DNA of 64,000 nucleotides, from contig NZ_JACORT010000002.1 of assembly GCF_014297465.1 (NCBI RefSeq), positions 310,001 through 374,000 on the forward strand, written 5' to 3'. The notes beneath the pieces were generated by a model, which saw nothing but the letters and a program-made list of their open reading frames with translations, was not told the DNA's origin and ran no database searches. Shown here one piece after another: positions 52,449-61,620 of the stretch (positions within the stretch are counted from its first letter, which is position 1; each line of letters begins with the position of its first letter). The stretch comes from Ramlibacter cellulosilyticus. GTDB taxonomy: Bacteria > Pseudomonadota > Gammaproteobacteria > Burkholderiales > Burkholderiaceae_C. Made by a program: the position numbers and the translations under genes.

Positions 52449-53947
52449 GCCTGTTCCCCTTCCCGCGCTGGCGTGCGCCGGTCGCCGCCGTCCTGGCCCT
52501 CGTGATGGCAGCCGCGCCCGTGCGCGCGCAGCTGCCGCAGCTGGGCGACACGGGCGACATGGGCACGTCGGCCGAGCGCAAGCTCGGCGAGCGCATCGCG
52601 CGGGAGCTGTACCGGGACCCGGACTACATCGACGATCCCATCCTGGTGGAGTACGTGCAGCGCCTGTGGCAGCCCCTGCTGGACGCGGCGCGCGGTCGCG
52701 GCGAACTCACTGCGGAACTCGACGAGCGCTTCGCCTGGCAGGTGCTCCTCGGCAAGGACCGCAGCGTCAACGCCTTCGCGCTCCCGGGCGGCTGGCTGGG
52801 GCTGCATTCGGGCCTGATCGCGGTCACCACGACCCGCGACGAACTCGCCTCCGTGCTGGCCCACGAACTGAGCCACGTGACGCAGCGCCACATCTCGCGC
52901 ATGGTCACGCAGCAGAACCAGCAGGCGCCGTGGATGGTGGCGGCGATGATCCTGGGCGCGATGGCGGCCAGCAAGAACCCGCAGATGGGCGGCGCCATCG
53001 TCGCCGGCAGCCAGGGGCTGGGCGCGCAGCAGGCGCTGAACTTCTCGCGCGACATGGAGCGCGAGGCGGACCGCATCGGCTTCGGCGTCATGACCGCCGC
53101 CGGCTTCGAGCCGCAAGGCTTCGTGTCCATGTTCGAGAAGCTGCAGCAGGCCGCGCGCCTGAACGACAGCGGCGCCTACCCGTACCTGCGCACGCACCCC
53201 ATGACGACGGAACGCGCGGCGGACATGCAGGCGCGCCAGCAGCTCGCCGCGCGCGCGCCCGTGCAGCCCACGCTGGAGCACGCGATGGTCGCGGCCCGCG
53301 CGCGCGTCATCTCCAACGCCGGCGTCGACGCCTTGCGGGGCATGGTGGCGGAGGCGGAGTCGGCTGGCCTCGCCTCGCAGCCGCGCCCCCGCCAGGCGGG
53401 CGCGCTCTACGCAGGCGCGCTGTCGGCGGCGCGCCTGCGCGATGCCGCCACCACGCGCCAGCTGCTCTCGCGGCTCGACACCGCCGCCGCGGGCGATGCG
53501 GAGGGCCAGCGCCTCGCGCGCCTGCTCGCCGCGGAGATCGCGCAGGCGCAGCAGGACTGGCCGCGCGTGCTGCAGCTGGTGGATCCGGCGAGCGATCGCC
53601 GGCCGGAGGTCCTGCTCGCCACGCAGGCCTGGACCCACACGGGCCGCTCGCGCGATGCCGCGCAACGCCTGCAGACGTGGGTCGCCGCGCAACCGCGCGA
53701 TGCCGCTGCGTGGCAGCTGCTCGCTGCAGCGTACGGGGAGCAGGGCCAGGCCTTGCGCGGCGTCCGCGCCGAGGCGGAAGCGCGGGTGGCGCAACTCGAC
53801 TACCGCGCGGCGATGGACCGCTTCCGCGCCGCGCAGGACATGGCGCGCAAGGCCACGGACCGCAGCGACTACATCGAGGCCTCGATCATCGACACCCGCG
53901 CGCGGCAGGTGGAATCACTTCTTCGCGAACAGTCGCTCGAGCGCTGA
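52445..53947 (+). CDS. Periplasmic M48 metalloprotease with C-terminal TPR region (BepA-like)
   Basis: About 500 residues from a TTG that overlaps the previous stop (TTGA). A signal peptide (APVAAVLALVMAAAPVRA) precedes the protease domain. It has VLAHELSHVTQRH, the HExxH zinc site, and the third ligand in MEREADRIGFGV; the C-terminal half is TPR-like. This is the BepA/YfgC arrangement, a periplasmic protease and chaperone for outer-membrane proteins such as LptD. TTG was chosen because the first ATG (52505) would cut the signal peptide. The last 33 bases overlap the next gene on the minus strand. Confidence 0.92.
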   Translation: MSLFPFPRWRAPVAAVLALVMAAAPVRAQLPQLGDTGDMGTSAERKLGERIARELYRDPDYIDDPILVEYVQRLWQPLLDAARGRGELTAELDERFAWQVLLGKDRSVNAFALPGGWLGLHSGLIAVTTTRDELASVLAHELSHVTQRHISRMVTQQNQQAPWMVAAMILGAMAASKNPQMGGAIVAGSQGLGAQQALNFSRDMEREADRIGFGVMTAAGFEPQGFVSMFEKLQQAARLNDSGAYPYLRTHPMTTERAADMQARQQLAARAPVQPTLEHAMVAARARVISNAGVDALRGMVAEAESAGLASQPRPRQAGALYAGALSAARLRDAATTRQLLSRLDTAAAGDAEGQRLARLLAAEIAQAQQDWPRVLQLVDPASDRRPEVLLATQAWTHTGRSRDAAQRLQTWVAAQPRDAAAWQLLAAAYGEQGQALRGVRAEAEARVAQLDYRAAMDRFRAAQDMARKATDRSDYIEASIIDTRARQVESLLREQSLER

Positions 53948-54271
53948 CTCGATCACCATCCCGCAGACGGTGTACAGCACCGAGCCGACCAGCGCGGCGA
54001 CGAAGCCGCGCACGAAGAAGCCGTCGAGCAGGGCCGAGGCGGCCCAGAAGACCAGAGCGTTGATCACGAAGAGGAAGAGGCCGAGCGTCAGCACCGTGAC
54101 GGGCAGCGTGAGCAGCACGAGCACCGGCCGGACCACCGCGTTCAGCAGCCCGATCACCAGTGCCGCGAGCATGGCGGACGTGAACGACCGCAGCTCCACG
54201 CCGCTGTACAGGTAGGCCACGAACAGCAGCGCCGAGGCGCTGAGCAGCCACTTCGCGATCAGCTTCAGCAT
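53915..54271 (-). CDS. Four-helix membrane protein of the phage holin family 4 (PF04020)
   Basis: A 118-residue protein with four membrane helices: WLLSASALLFVAYLYSGVEL, FTSAMLAALVIGLLNAVVRP, LTLPVTVLTLGLFLFVINAL and FVAALVGSVLYTVCGMVIES. The pattern, including NAVVRPVLVLLTLPVTVLTL, is the widespread YvlD/holin-4_2 family. The holin name is historical; no lysis or phage genes are near. The role is unknown, probably envelope stress or membrane organisation. The start at 54271 was taken over an upstream in-frame ATG. Confidence 0.88.
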   Translation of the reverse strand: MLKLIAKWLLSASALLFVAYLYSGVELRSFTSAMLAALVIGLLNAVVRPVLVLLTLPVTVLTLGLFLFVINALVFWAASALLDGFFVRGFVAALVGSVLYTVCGMVIESALERLFAKK

Positions 54272-54306
54272 GGGCGCGGAGCATAGCACCGCGCCCCGCG
54301 GAGCCC

Positions 54307-54714
54307 TCAGTCGAAGGCGAGGAGGAACAGGGCGCCCAGGCTCATCATCGTGCCGGAGGCCCAGTTGCCGCCCTGGCCGGGCTGGTCCTGCTTGGGACGT
54401 CGCACGTCCAGCACGCGGGTCTCGCCGTGTTCCGCCATCAGGGTGCGGGTGAGTTCCGGCAGCGGGCCGCGTGCCAGGATGGGAGTGACCGTGTCACCGC
54501 GTGCCTGCAGCTGCGGGATCACCTGCTCGAACAGGCGGTCCGCCCACTTGGCGCGCCAGTTCTCGCGGGCGGAGTGGCTGACCCACTTGCTGATGCGGTG
54601 CGTCATGCGCGGCGCGCAGGCCACCAGCAGCCAGTGGGTCGGGGCCCCGTCGCCACCGGGCATGCGCTGCCGGGCGTAGGCGGGGTCGTCCAGGTACACG
54701 ATCACCTTCTCCAT
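54307..54714 (-). CDS. Conserved hypothetical protein downstream of terC
   Basis: A 135-residue protein with no assignment. It opens with a strand-like segment EKVIVYLDDPAYARQRM, continues HWLLVACAPRMTHRISKWVS and WADRLFEQVIPQLQARGDTV, and ends in a single hydrophobic stretch (SGTMMSLGALFLLAF). The alternation of strands and helices resembles a small alpha/beta domain of nucleotide-binding or stress-protein type. It starts 11 bases after terC on the same strand, so it is probably part of the manganese-controlled transcript. Confidence 0.7.
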   Translation of the reverse strand: MEKVIVYLDDPAYARQRMPGGDGAPTHWLLVACAPRMTHRISKWVSHSARENWRAKWADRLFEQVIPQLQARGDTVTPILARGPLPELTRTLMAEHGETRVLDVRRPKQDQPGQGGNWASGTMMSLGALFLLAFD

Positions 54715-54725
54715 GCGGCCTCCAG

Positions 54726-55409
54726 TCAGGTCTGGGCGCTGCTGCGGCGGCCGCGGCTGGCGAGCCAGCCGGCACCGAGCACGCCGGCGATGCACAGAGC
54801 ATACGTGCTCCAGCGCGCGATGGCATTCGGGTCGAAGACATCGCGCAGCATCGGCTCGCTGACGATCATCTTGGCGGCCGTGAAGGCGAGGACGGCGGCG
54901 CCGGCCTGGATGATGATGGGGAAGCGCTCCACCAGCTTCAGCACCATCGTGCTGCCGAACACCACGATCGGGACGCTCACCAGCAGGCCGATCACCACCA
55001 GGTCGAAGGAGCCGTGGGCCGCGCCGGCGACACCCAGCACGTTGTCCACGCCCATGAGCGCGTCGGCGATGATGATGGTGCGCATCGCGCCCCAGAAGGT
55101 GCTGGCCACGGGCCCGTGTTCGTCCTCGCCGCTGTCGTCCGCGATCAGCTTGTAGGCGATCCACAGGAGCGCCGCGCCGCCCACGCCCATGAGCCCGGGG
55201 ATCTTCAGCAGCCACACCACGCCGATCGTCATCGCCGAACGCACGACGATGGCACCGACCGTCCCCCAGATGATCGCCTTCTTCTTCAGGTGGTCGGGGA
55301 GGTTGCGTGCGGCGAGCGCGATCACGATCGCGTTGTCGCCGGCGAGCACCAGGTCGATGAGGATGATGGCCAGCAGGGCGGACCACCAGGCAGCGGACAT
55401 GAATTCCAT
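54726..55409 (-). CDS. terC: TerC-family membrane protein, probable manganese exporter
   Basis: A 227-residue protein with seven predicted helices. The metal-binding acidic motifs are LAGDNAIVIALAARNLP and IIIADALMGVDNVLGVAGAA, the TerC signature. TerC proteins such as Alx and MeeF/MeeY export Mn2+ or supply it to exoenzymes. The control region upstream is a yybP-ykoY manganese riboswitch, which strongly supports Mn2+ as the substrate. GGAGC lies six bases before the ATG. The gene downstream is likely co-transcribed. Confidence 0.93.
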   Translation of the reverse strand: MEFMSAAWWSALLAIILIDLVLAGDNAIVIALAARNLPDHLKKKAIIWGTVGAIVVRSAMTIGVVWLLKIPGLMGVGGAALLWIAYKLIADDSGEDEHGPVASTFWGAMRTIIIADALMGVDNVLGVAGAAHGSFDLVVIGLLVSVPIVVFGSTMVLKLVERFPIIIQAGAAVLAFTAAKMIVSEPMLRDVFDPNAIARWSTYALCIAGVLGAGWLASRGRRSSAQT

Positions 55410-55482
55410 GCAAAAGCTCCGGATCAGGCAGTGTTCGCCCGGACGGGAACGGATCGGAGCTGCGCGGTGGAGCGTCGGGATG

Positions 55483-55609
55483 CTTCGATCCGGGCCCGCC
55501 CGGGCCCGATCGAAGGTCTTGCTCGGCAGGCCTTCACAGGCACTGCCCGGACCGCCGGAAGCATGCGCTTCGTATTGACGACGGACCGACCGGGAGCTAC
55601 TCCCCTTCG
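55483..55609 (-). promoter_or_regulatory. yybP-ykoY manganese riboswitch controlling terC
   Basis: Read on the minus strand, the aptamer begins CGAAGGGGAGTAGC (from 55609), has the conserved internal GTCGTCAATACG, and ends GCAAGACCTTCG (to 55511), matching the conserved loops of the family. The first helix is CGAAGG paired with CCTTCG. The CTTCGATC that closes it can instead join a 15-bp hairpin with GATCGAAG (55483-55515), so the two folds are mutually exclusive: a clear switch. There is no U-run after the hairpin, so control may be by Rho or translation rather than intrinsic termination. Confidence 0.9.
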
Positions 55610-55693
55610 CTGGAGCGGATTAGAACACAAGACCGCGGCGGACGCACCCCCTCCGGGGCTATGATGCCCATCCGCAGTACCCGCCTCCCCGCC

Positions 55694-56122
55694 ATGGCCG
55701 GCATCCACATCACAGACATCGAAGCCGCCATCAACTTCTGGCGCGAGCGCCATCCCTCGCCGGACGGCGTCACGCTCGCGCCCGAGCTGCGCGCGCTGGC
55801 CGAGGTGTACGCGCTGATGGTCTTCTACCGCGAGGACGAGGCGGACGAGCGCAGCCTGCCGGCCAAGGCCCGCGCCGCATGGATGGCCTGGTACGAGAGC
55901 CAGCCGGACACCCCCTGCATCGCCATCTGCTCGACCAGCCAGGGCGATGCGCAGTGCAAGGGTTGCGGGCGCAGCTTCGAGGAAGTGCAGCGCTGGACGG
56001 AGATGAGCCCCGCCGAGAAGCGCCAGGTCTGGCGCCGCATCACGCTGCACGGCGATGCGTGGCGCTTCAACCGCTACGCCGAACGCGCCGCCGAAGGCGC
56101 GGCCGAGGCAGGGAAACGCTAG
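55694..56122 (+). CDS. DUF3717 protein with a DUF1289-like cysteine motif
   Basis: 142 residues. The N-terminal HITDIEAAINFWRERHPSPD is the DUF3717 hallmark. The C-terminal part has DTPCIAICSTSQGDAQCKGC and SPAEKRQVWRRI, the pattern of DUF1289 proteins, whose four cysteines (PC, IC, CKGC) may bind a metal or an Fe-S cluster. It is cytoplasmic and its function is unknown. The ATG at 55694 was preferred over 55661/55664 because the family usually begins MAGIxITDIE. It is divergent from terC and followed at once by the DUF2007 gene. Confidence 0.88.
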   Translation: MAGIHITDIEAAINFWRERHPSPDGVTLAPELRALAEVYALMVFYREDEADERSLPAKARAAWMAWYESQPDTPCIAICSTSQGDAQCKGCGRSFEEVQRWTEMSPAEKRQVWRRITLHGDAWRFNRYAERAAEGAAEAGKR

Positions 56123-56123
56123 C

Positions 56124-56423
56124 GTGCGCCGCGTGCGCCAGGCCCCCAACCTCGCCATCGCGGCGCTCTGGGCGGACCTGCTGCGCGAGGCGGGCATCGC
56201 GGCCAGCGTGCAGCGCCAGTTCCTGAGCGGGGTCGCCGGCGAGATCCCGCCCGACCAGTGCCTGCCGGAAGTGTGGGTCACCTTCGACGAACAGCTCGCG
56301 CAGGCGAAGGCGCTGATCGACGCGCTGCTGAGCCTGCCGCAGAGGCGGTGGAAGTGCGCGTGCGGGGAACTGGTGGAGGGCGGGTTCGAGTCGTGCTGGA
56401 ATTGCGGGCGGGCGATGCCTTGA
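56124..56423 (+). CDS. DUF2007 small protein with C-terminal zinc ribbon
   Basis: About 99 residues from a GTG one base after the preceding stop. The N-terminal 65 residues (VRQAPNLAIAALWADLLREA, then GIAAS and LPEVWVTFDEQLAQAKALID) fit DUF2007, a ferredoxin-fold family suspected of signalling. The end KCACGELVEGGFESCWNCGR is a CxC...CxxC zinc ribbon. I know no defined function. It is tightly coupled to the DUF3717 gene and followed by a REP doublet. Confidence 0.8.
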   Translation: MRRVRQAPNLAIAALWADLLREAGIAASVQRQFLSGVAGEIPPDQCLPEVWVTFDEQLAQAKALIDALLSLPQRRWKCACGELVEGGFESCWNCGRAMP

Positions 56424-56442
56424 GGAGAGGGGTGCCGGAATT

Positions 56443-56572
56443 GCTGGGGTGCGCTGCGCGCAACCCAGCCTACGGACGCTTGAGTCGGGGGGTGGGGCGG
56501 GATCGCTGGGGATGGATGCTCGGACGCGGCGAACTCCCCCCGTAGGCTGGGTTGCGCGAAGCGCACCCCAGC
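56443..56572. repeat. REP doublet, copy 4, widely spaced
   Basis: Inverted arms at 56443-56474 and 56541-56572 share the GTAG head and GCTGGGTTGCGCG core of copies 1-3, but are separated by 66 bases. One arm differs at a single loop base (GCTGCG for GCTTCG). It lies between the convergent DUF2007 and yaeQ genes. Confidence 0.88.
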
Positions 56573-56601
56573 GTCCATCCACCGTCACATCCAGCGCACC
56601 G

Positions 56602-57162
56602 TCACATCCACCGCACCGGCTCGATATCCACGTGCCGCTCGCCGTTCCCGAGCATCAGCACGCCTTCCTGGATCGTCGCCTGCAGCTGCATCGAGCGCTC
56701 CGCGAGCTTCTCCAGTTCCTTCGAGGTCTCCGCGGGAATGCGCCAGACCGCGAGGTTCTGCAGGCGGGTGAGCTTGCTGGCGATGCCCTTCCACCAGACC
56801 TCCGCCGCGTGGCTGAAGGCATACAGCACCATCTGGTCCGCCTGCCGCGAGGCCTTGGTGATGGCGACTTCGTCCGGCTGGCCCACCTCGATCCACAGGC
56901 GCGTGGCGCCGGTGAAGTCGCGCAGCCAGGCATCGGGCTCGTCGGGATCGGAGAGGCCCTTGCCGAAGGCGAGCGTGCCGTCGCCGCCGCACACGGTTTG
57001 CAGGGTGTGCGCCTGCAGGGCCAGCGCGGCGAGGCGCACCATCATGCGTTCGTCGGTCTCGCTGGGGTGGCGCGCGAGCGTCAGCGCGTGGTCGGCGTAG
57101 TACGCGTGGTCGATGTCGGCGACCGCGAGCTGCGCCTTGAAGACGGTGGACTTGAGCGCCAC
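56602..57162 (-). CDS. yaeQ: YaeQ family protein
   Basis: A 186-residue protein that matches YaeQ along its length: MALKSTVFKAQLAVADIDHA, HPSETDERMMVRLAALALQA, LWIEVGQPDEVAITKASRQA and LEKLAERSMQLQATIQEGVL. YaeQ has a fold related to restriction-endonuclease-like nucleases, and its biological role is unsettled. It starts one base after the purB stop and is probably translated from the same message. A short tandem duplication (GTCACATCCA twice, 56584 and 56601) lies across its stop codon. Confidence 0.93.
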   Translation of the reverse strand: MALKSTVFKAQLAVADIDHAYYADHALTLARHPSETDERMMVRLAALALQAHTLQTVCGGDGTLAFGKGLSDPDEPDAWLRDFTGATRLWIEVGQPDEVAITKASRQADQMVLYAFSHAAEVWWKGIASKLTRLQNLAVWRIPAETSKELEKLAERSMQLQATIQEGVLMLGNGERHVDIEPVRWM

Positions 57163-57163
57163 T

Positions 57164-58627
<1,464 letters not shown>

Positions 58628-58686
58628 CTAGAATGAAACGCTCCCCCCGTCCCTTCTTCCCAGAACTCGAACAGCAGGCCGCGCCC

Positions 58687-59298
58687 ATGAAGTTGATCGG
58701 ATCCACCAGCAGCCCCTACGTGCGCAAGGTGCGCGTCGTGATGGCCGAGAAGAAGCTGGACTACCAGTTCGTCGAGGAAGACGTCTGGGCCACCGAGACG
58801 ACCATCATGCAGTCCAACCCGCTGGGCAAGGTGCCCTGCCTGGTGATGGAAGGCGGCGAGGCGCTGTTCGATTCGCGCGTCATCGTCGAGTACCTCGACA
58901 CGCTGTCCCCGGTCGGCAAGCTGATTCCCGCGGTGGGCCGCGAGCGTGCCGAGGTGAAGACCTGGGAGGCGCTGGCCGACGGCGTGATGGACGCGCTGGT
59001 GCTCGCGCGGCTCGAGTCGCACTGGCAGGGCCGGGCCAAGGGCGAGCGCTCGCAGGCCTGGATCGACCGCCAGCTCGCCAAGGCGGAGGCCAGCTTCAAG
59101 GCGATGAGCCAGGGCCTGGGCGAGAAGCCCTTCTGCGCCGGCATCTACCTCAGCCTGGCGGACATCGCCGTCGGCTGCGCGCTCGGCTACGCGGACTTCC
59201 GTTTCCCGGAGCTCGGCTGGCGCACCACGTACCCGAACCTCGCGAAGCTGCAGGACAAGCTGATGCAGCGGCCGAGCTTCACCGACACGCAGCCCTGA
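58687..59298 (+). CDS. Glutathione S-transferase family protein (YibF-like)
   Basis: A 203-residue protein. The thioredoxin-fold N-terminal half has MKLIGSTSSPYVRKVRVVMA, where Ser/Tyr replace the beta-class Cys, with NPLGKVPCLVMEGGEALFDS binding glutathione. The C-terminal half is helical and ends in the GST C-domain motif LSLADIAVGCALGYADFRFP. It is cytoplasmic and detoxifying, or unknown. The ATG at 58687 fits the family; an in-frame ATG at 58633 would add 18 residues without homology. It is divergent from purB. Confidence 0.92.
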   Translation: MKLIGSTSSPYVRKVRVVMAEKKLDYQFVEEDVWATETTIMQSNPLGKVPCLVMEGGEALFDSRVIVEYLDTLSPVGKLIPAVGRERAEVKTWEALADGVMDALVLARLESHWQGRAKGERSQAWIDRQLAKAEASFKAMSQGLGEKPFCAGIYLSLADIAVGCALGYADFRFPELGWRTTYPNLAKLQDKLMQRPSFTDTQP

Positions 59299-59562
59299 TC
59301 CAGGGCCGGGCCCCCGGCCTTCACAAAAATTTACCAGCCCAGCCATTCGCGGCGGGGAACCGGTGACGCGCCGGACGAGTCCATGAGGGCATAGAGGCAG
59401 GGACTTTCCGCTCACCAGTTTTGCTGCTGCGAAGTCATCCGTGAACCCCGTTCCGGATGCAATCCCGAGGCGACTCTTCTCCTCCTCCCTCCCTCCCTCC
59501 TTCGTCAAGGGGCGCTTCGCAGCATTTTTCTTCCGACGGCGGCCTGCGGGCCGCCGTCCCTA
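59299..59562. other. Intergenic region with homopyrimidine tract and GC hairpin
   Basis: No gene is seen. A run of 30 pyrimidines (59474-59503), rich in CCT and CCCT steps, could form triplex DNA, or a G-quadruplex on the other strand. A perfect 10-bp stem (GACGGCGGCC/GGCCGCCGTC, 59535-59558) lies just after the gpx-type stop on the minus strand. It lacks a U-run in either direction, so termination is possible but unproven. Confidence 0.5.
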
Positions 59563-60129
59563 TTATTTGTGGGCGGCGAGCGCCTGCTCCAGGGCCTGCA
59601 CGAAGTCGCGGTCTTCCGGCCTGGTCATGCTGCTGTAGACGCCGATCACCTTGCCGTCCCGCCCCACGAGGTACTTGTAGAAGTTCCACAGCGGCGCCCG
59701 GCCGGTCTGCGCCGCGAGTTCGCGGAACAGCGGGTTCGCGTCGCTGCCCCGCACCGCGCTCTTGCCGAACATCGGGAACTTCACGCCGAAGGTGTTCTCG
59801 CAGAAGTCGGCGATCTCCTTGTTGCTGCCCTTCTCCTGCGCGAAGTCGTTGGAGGGGAAGCCCAGGACCACCAGGCCGCGCTCCCGGTAACGGGCGTGCA
59901 GCTTCTCCAGGCCTTCGTACTGCGGCGTGAAGCCGCAGAAGCTGGCGGTGTTCACCACCAGCAGCACGCGGCCGCTGTACTGGCAGAGCGACTGCGGCTT
60001 CTCGTCCTGCAGGCGCGGGAAGGTGTGCTGCAGCAGCGCGGGGCACGCGGCCGCGGCCGGGGCACCGGCCGCGGCGGCGGGGCCGGCGAAGGCGGCGGCG
60101 AGCAGGAGGGCGGACAGGAATCGGGCCAT
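59563..60129 (-). CDS. Periplasmic glutathione peroxidase-family protein
   Basis: A 188-residue protein with a signal peptide (LSALLLAAAFAGPAAAAGAP). The thioredoxin-fold domain has NTASFCGFTPQYEGLEKLH with catalytic Cys65, GFPSNDFAQEKGSNKEI with Gln99 and LWNFYKYLVGRDGKVIG with Trp148, the full peroxidase tetrad region with Cys in place of selenocysteine. Such enzymes reduce hydroperoxides, usually with thioredoxin-like donors. The periplasmic location is predicted by the signal peptide. It is divergent from the ferritin-like gene. Confidence 0.93.
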   Translation of the reverse strand: MARFLSALLLAAAFAGPAAAAGAPAAAACPALLQHTFPRLQDEKPQSLCQYSGRVLLVVNTASFCGFTPQYEGLEKLHARYRERGLVVLGFPSNDFAQEKGSNKEIADFCENTFGVKFPMFGKSAVRGSDANPLFRELAAQTGRAPLWNFYKYLVGRDGKVIGVYSSMTRPEDRDFVQALEQALAAHK

Positions 60130-60274
60130 GGGGCGCGATCTTGGCCCCGGGCCACGGGTGTGTCCAGCACACGGCCCCTCCGGCAGGATGTCCTTGCCGG
60201 ACGGCCGGCAAGGGCCGCCGACGAGCAGCCGGGCCGCGCCCGGCCTAAAATAAAGGGTTACAAGAAGGCCTGAC

Positions 60275-61132
60275 ATGCTGTATCCGGAACTGTTCAAGCA
60301 ACTCGAGTCCGTCCGCTGGGACATGGACAAGGACATCCCGTGGGACAAGTTCGACGCGTCGCTGCTGTCCGAGGAACAGGCGCAGACGATCAAGATGAAC
60401 GCCATCACGGAGTGGTCCGCGCTGCCCGCCACCGAGATGTTCCTGCGTGACAACCGCGACGACAGCGACTTCTCCGCCTTCATGTCGATCTGGTTCTTCG
60501 AGGAGCAGAAGCACTCGCTGGTGCTCATGGAATACCTGCGCCGCTTCCGCCCCGACCTCGTGCCGACCGAGCAGGAACTGCACGAGGTGCGCTTCGAGTT
60601 CGAGCCCGCGCCCGCGCTCGAGACCCTGATGCTGCACTTCTGCGGCGAGATCCGCCTGAACCACTGGTACCGCCGCGCCTCCGAGTGGCACACCGAGCCG
60701 GTGATCAAGCACATCTACCAGACCCTGAGCCAGGACGAGGCGCGGCACGGCGGCGCCTACCTGCGCTACATGAAGCGCGCCATCGCGAACTTCGGCGTCG
60801 AGGCCAAGGCCGCCTTCGCCAAGGTGGGCGTGCTGATGGCCAGCGCCCGCCGCACCGCACAGGCGCTGCACCCGACCAACCTGCACGTGAACAAGGCGCT
60901 CTTCCCGCGCGACACGATCCAGTCGCGCCTGCCCAACCCCGAATGGCTGGAGCACTGGCTGGACACGCAGATCAAGTTCGACGCGGTGTGGGAAAACAAG
61001 GTGGTGGAGCGCATCCTCCACAACATGAGCCTGCTCATGGACCGCAGCTTCAAGAGCGTGCAGGAGCTCAATCGCTACCGCAAGGAACTGCAGGCAAGCC
61101 TGGGCGGCGGCGCCGTCCCGGACCCCGCATGA
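60275..61132 (+). CDS. Ferritin-like diiron protein (acyl-ACP desaturase-like)
   Basis: A 285-residue helical protein with a complete carboxylate diiron site: Glu46; the ExxH pair Glu77/His80 in FFEEQKH; Glu125 in CGEIRLNHW; and the ExxH pair Glu155/His158 in SQDEARHGG. This spacing is that of ferritin-like oxygenases, especially acyl-ACP desaturases and related oxidases. The substrate is unknown. TAAAAT at 60246 is a near-consensus -10 element, with no good -35 element. The stop overlaps the ATG of rfaE2 by ATGA, an unexpected coupling to heptose synthesis. Confidence 0.88.
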   Translation: MLYPELFKQLESVRWDMDKDIPWDKFDASLLSEEQAQTIKMNAITEWSALPATEMFLRDNRDDSDFSAFMSIWFFEEQKHSLVLMEYLRRFRPDLVPTEQELHEVRFEFEPAPALETLMLHFCGEIRLNHWYRRASEWHTEPVIKHIYQTLSQDEARHGGAYLRYMKRAIANFGVEAKAAFAKVGVLMASARRTAQALHPTNLHVNKALFPRDTIQSRLPNPEWLEHWLDTQIKFDAVWENKVVERILHNMSLLMDRSFKSVQELNRYRKELQASLGGGAVPDPA

Positions 61133-61620
61133 CCACGACCGGGCCGGCCTTCCTGGACAAGATCGTCGGGCGGCGCGAAGCCGCCGCCCGCATGGCCTCG
61201 CTGCCGGGGCCCGTCGTCTTCACCAACGGCGTCTTCGACGTCCTGCACCGCGGGCACGTCACCTACCTCGCGCAGGCGCGCGCCCTCGGCGGCAGCCTCG
61301 TCGTCGCACTGAACACCGACGCCTCCGCGCGCCGCCTCGGCAAGGGCCCGGACCGGCCCCTCAACGCCGAAGCCGACCGCGCCATCGTCATGGCGGCCCT
61401 GGAATCCGTGAGCCTCGTGACCTGGTTCGACGAGGACACGCCCGTGCAGCTGCTTTCCGAGTTGAAGCCGCAGGTGTACGTGAAGGGCGGCGACTACGAC
61501 ATGCGCAAGCTCGCCGAGACGGCGCTCGTGGAAGGCTACGGGGGACGTTCGCTCGCGATCCCCTTCGTCGAAGGCTACTCCACCACGCGCCTGGTGGAGC
61601 GCATCCGCGCAGGCTCCTAG
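61129..61620 (+). CDS. rfaE2: D-glycero-beta-D-manno-heptose 1-phosphate adenylyltransferase
   Basis: A 163-residue nucleotidyltransferase. FTNGVFDVLHRGHVTYLAQA holds the HxGH motif (His40-His43) that binds ATP, and PQVYVKGGDYDMRKLAET and GYSTTRLVERI (the ISTT-like loop) complete the site. It makes ADP-heptose precursor for the LPS inner core. It corresponds to the C-terminal half of E. coli HldE, encoded alone as is usual in betaproteobacteria. It is coupled to the ferritin-like gene upstream and overlaps the opgB-like stop by four bases. Confidence 0.95.
   Translation: MTTTGPAFLDKIVGRREAAARMASLPGPVVFTNGVFDVLHRGHVTYLAQARALGGSLVVALNTDASARRLGKGPDRPLNAEADRAIVMAALESVSLVTWFDEDTPVQLLSELKPQVYVKGGDYDMRKLAETALVEGYGGRSLAIPFVEGYSTTRLVERIRAGS

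Noticed and set aside
53915..54271. Phage remnant suggested by the holin-family name
   Set aside because: The family is a widespread bacterial four-helix membrane protein and no phage gene lies near.
59535..59558. GC hairpin near the gpx-type gene as a Rho-independent terminator
   Set aside because: No U-run follows the stem on either strand, so it is listed only as a hairpin.
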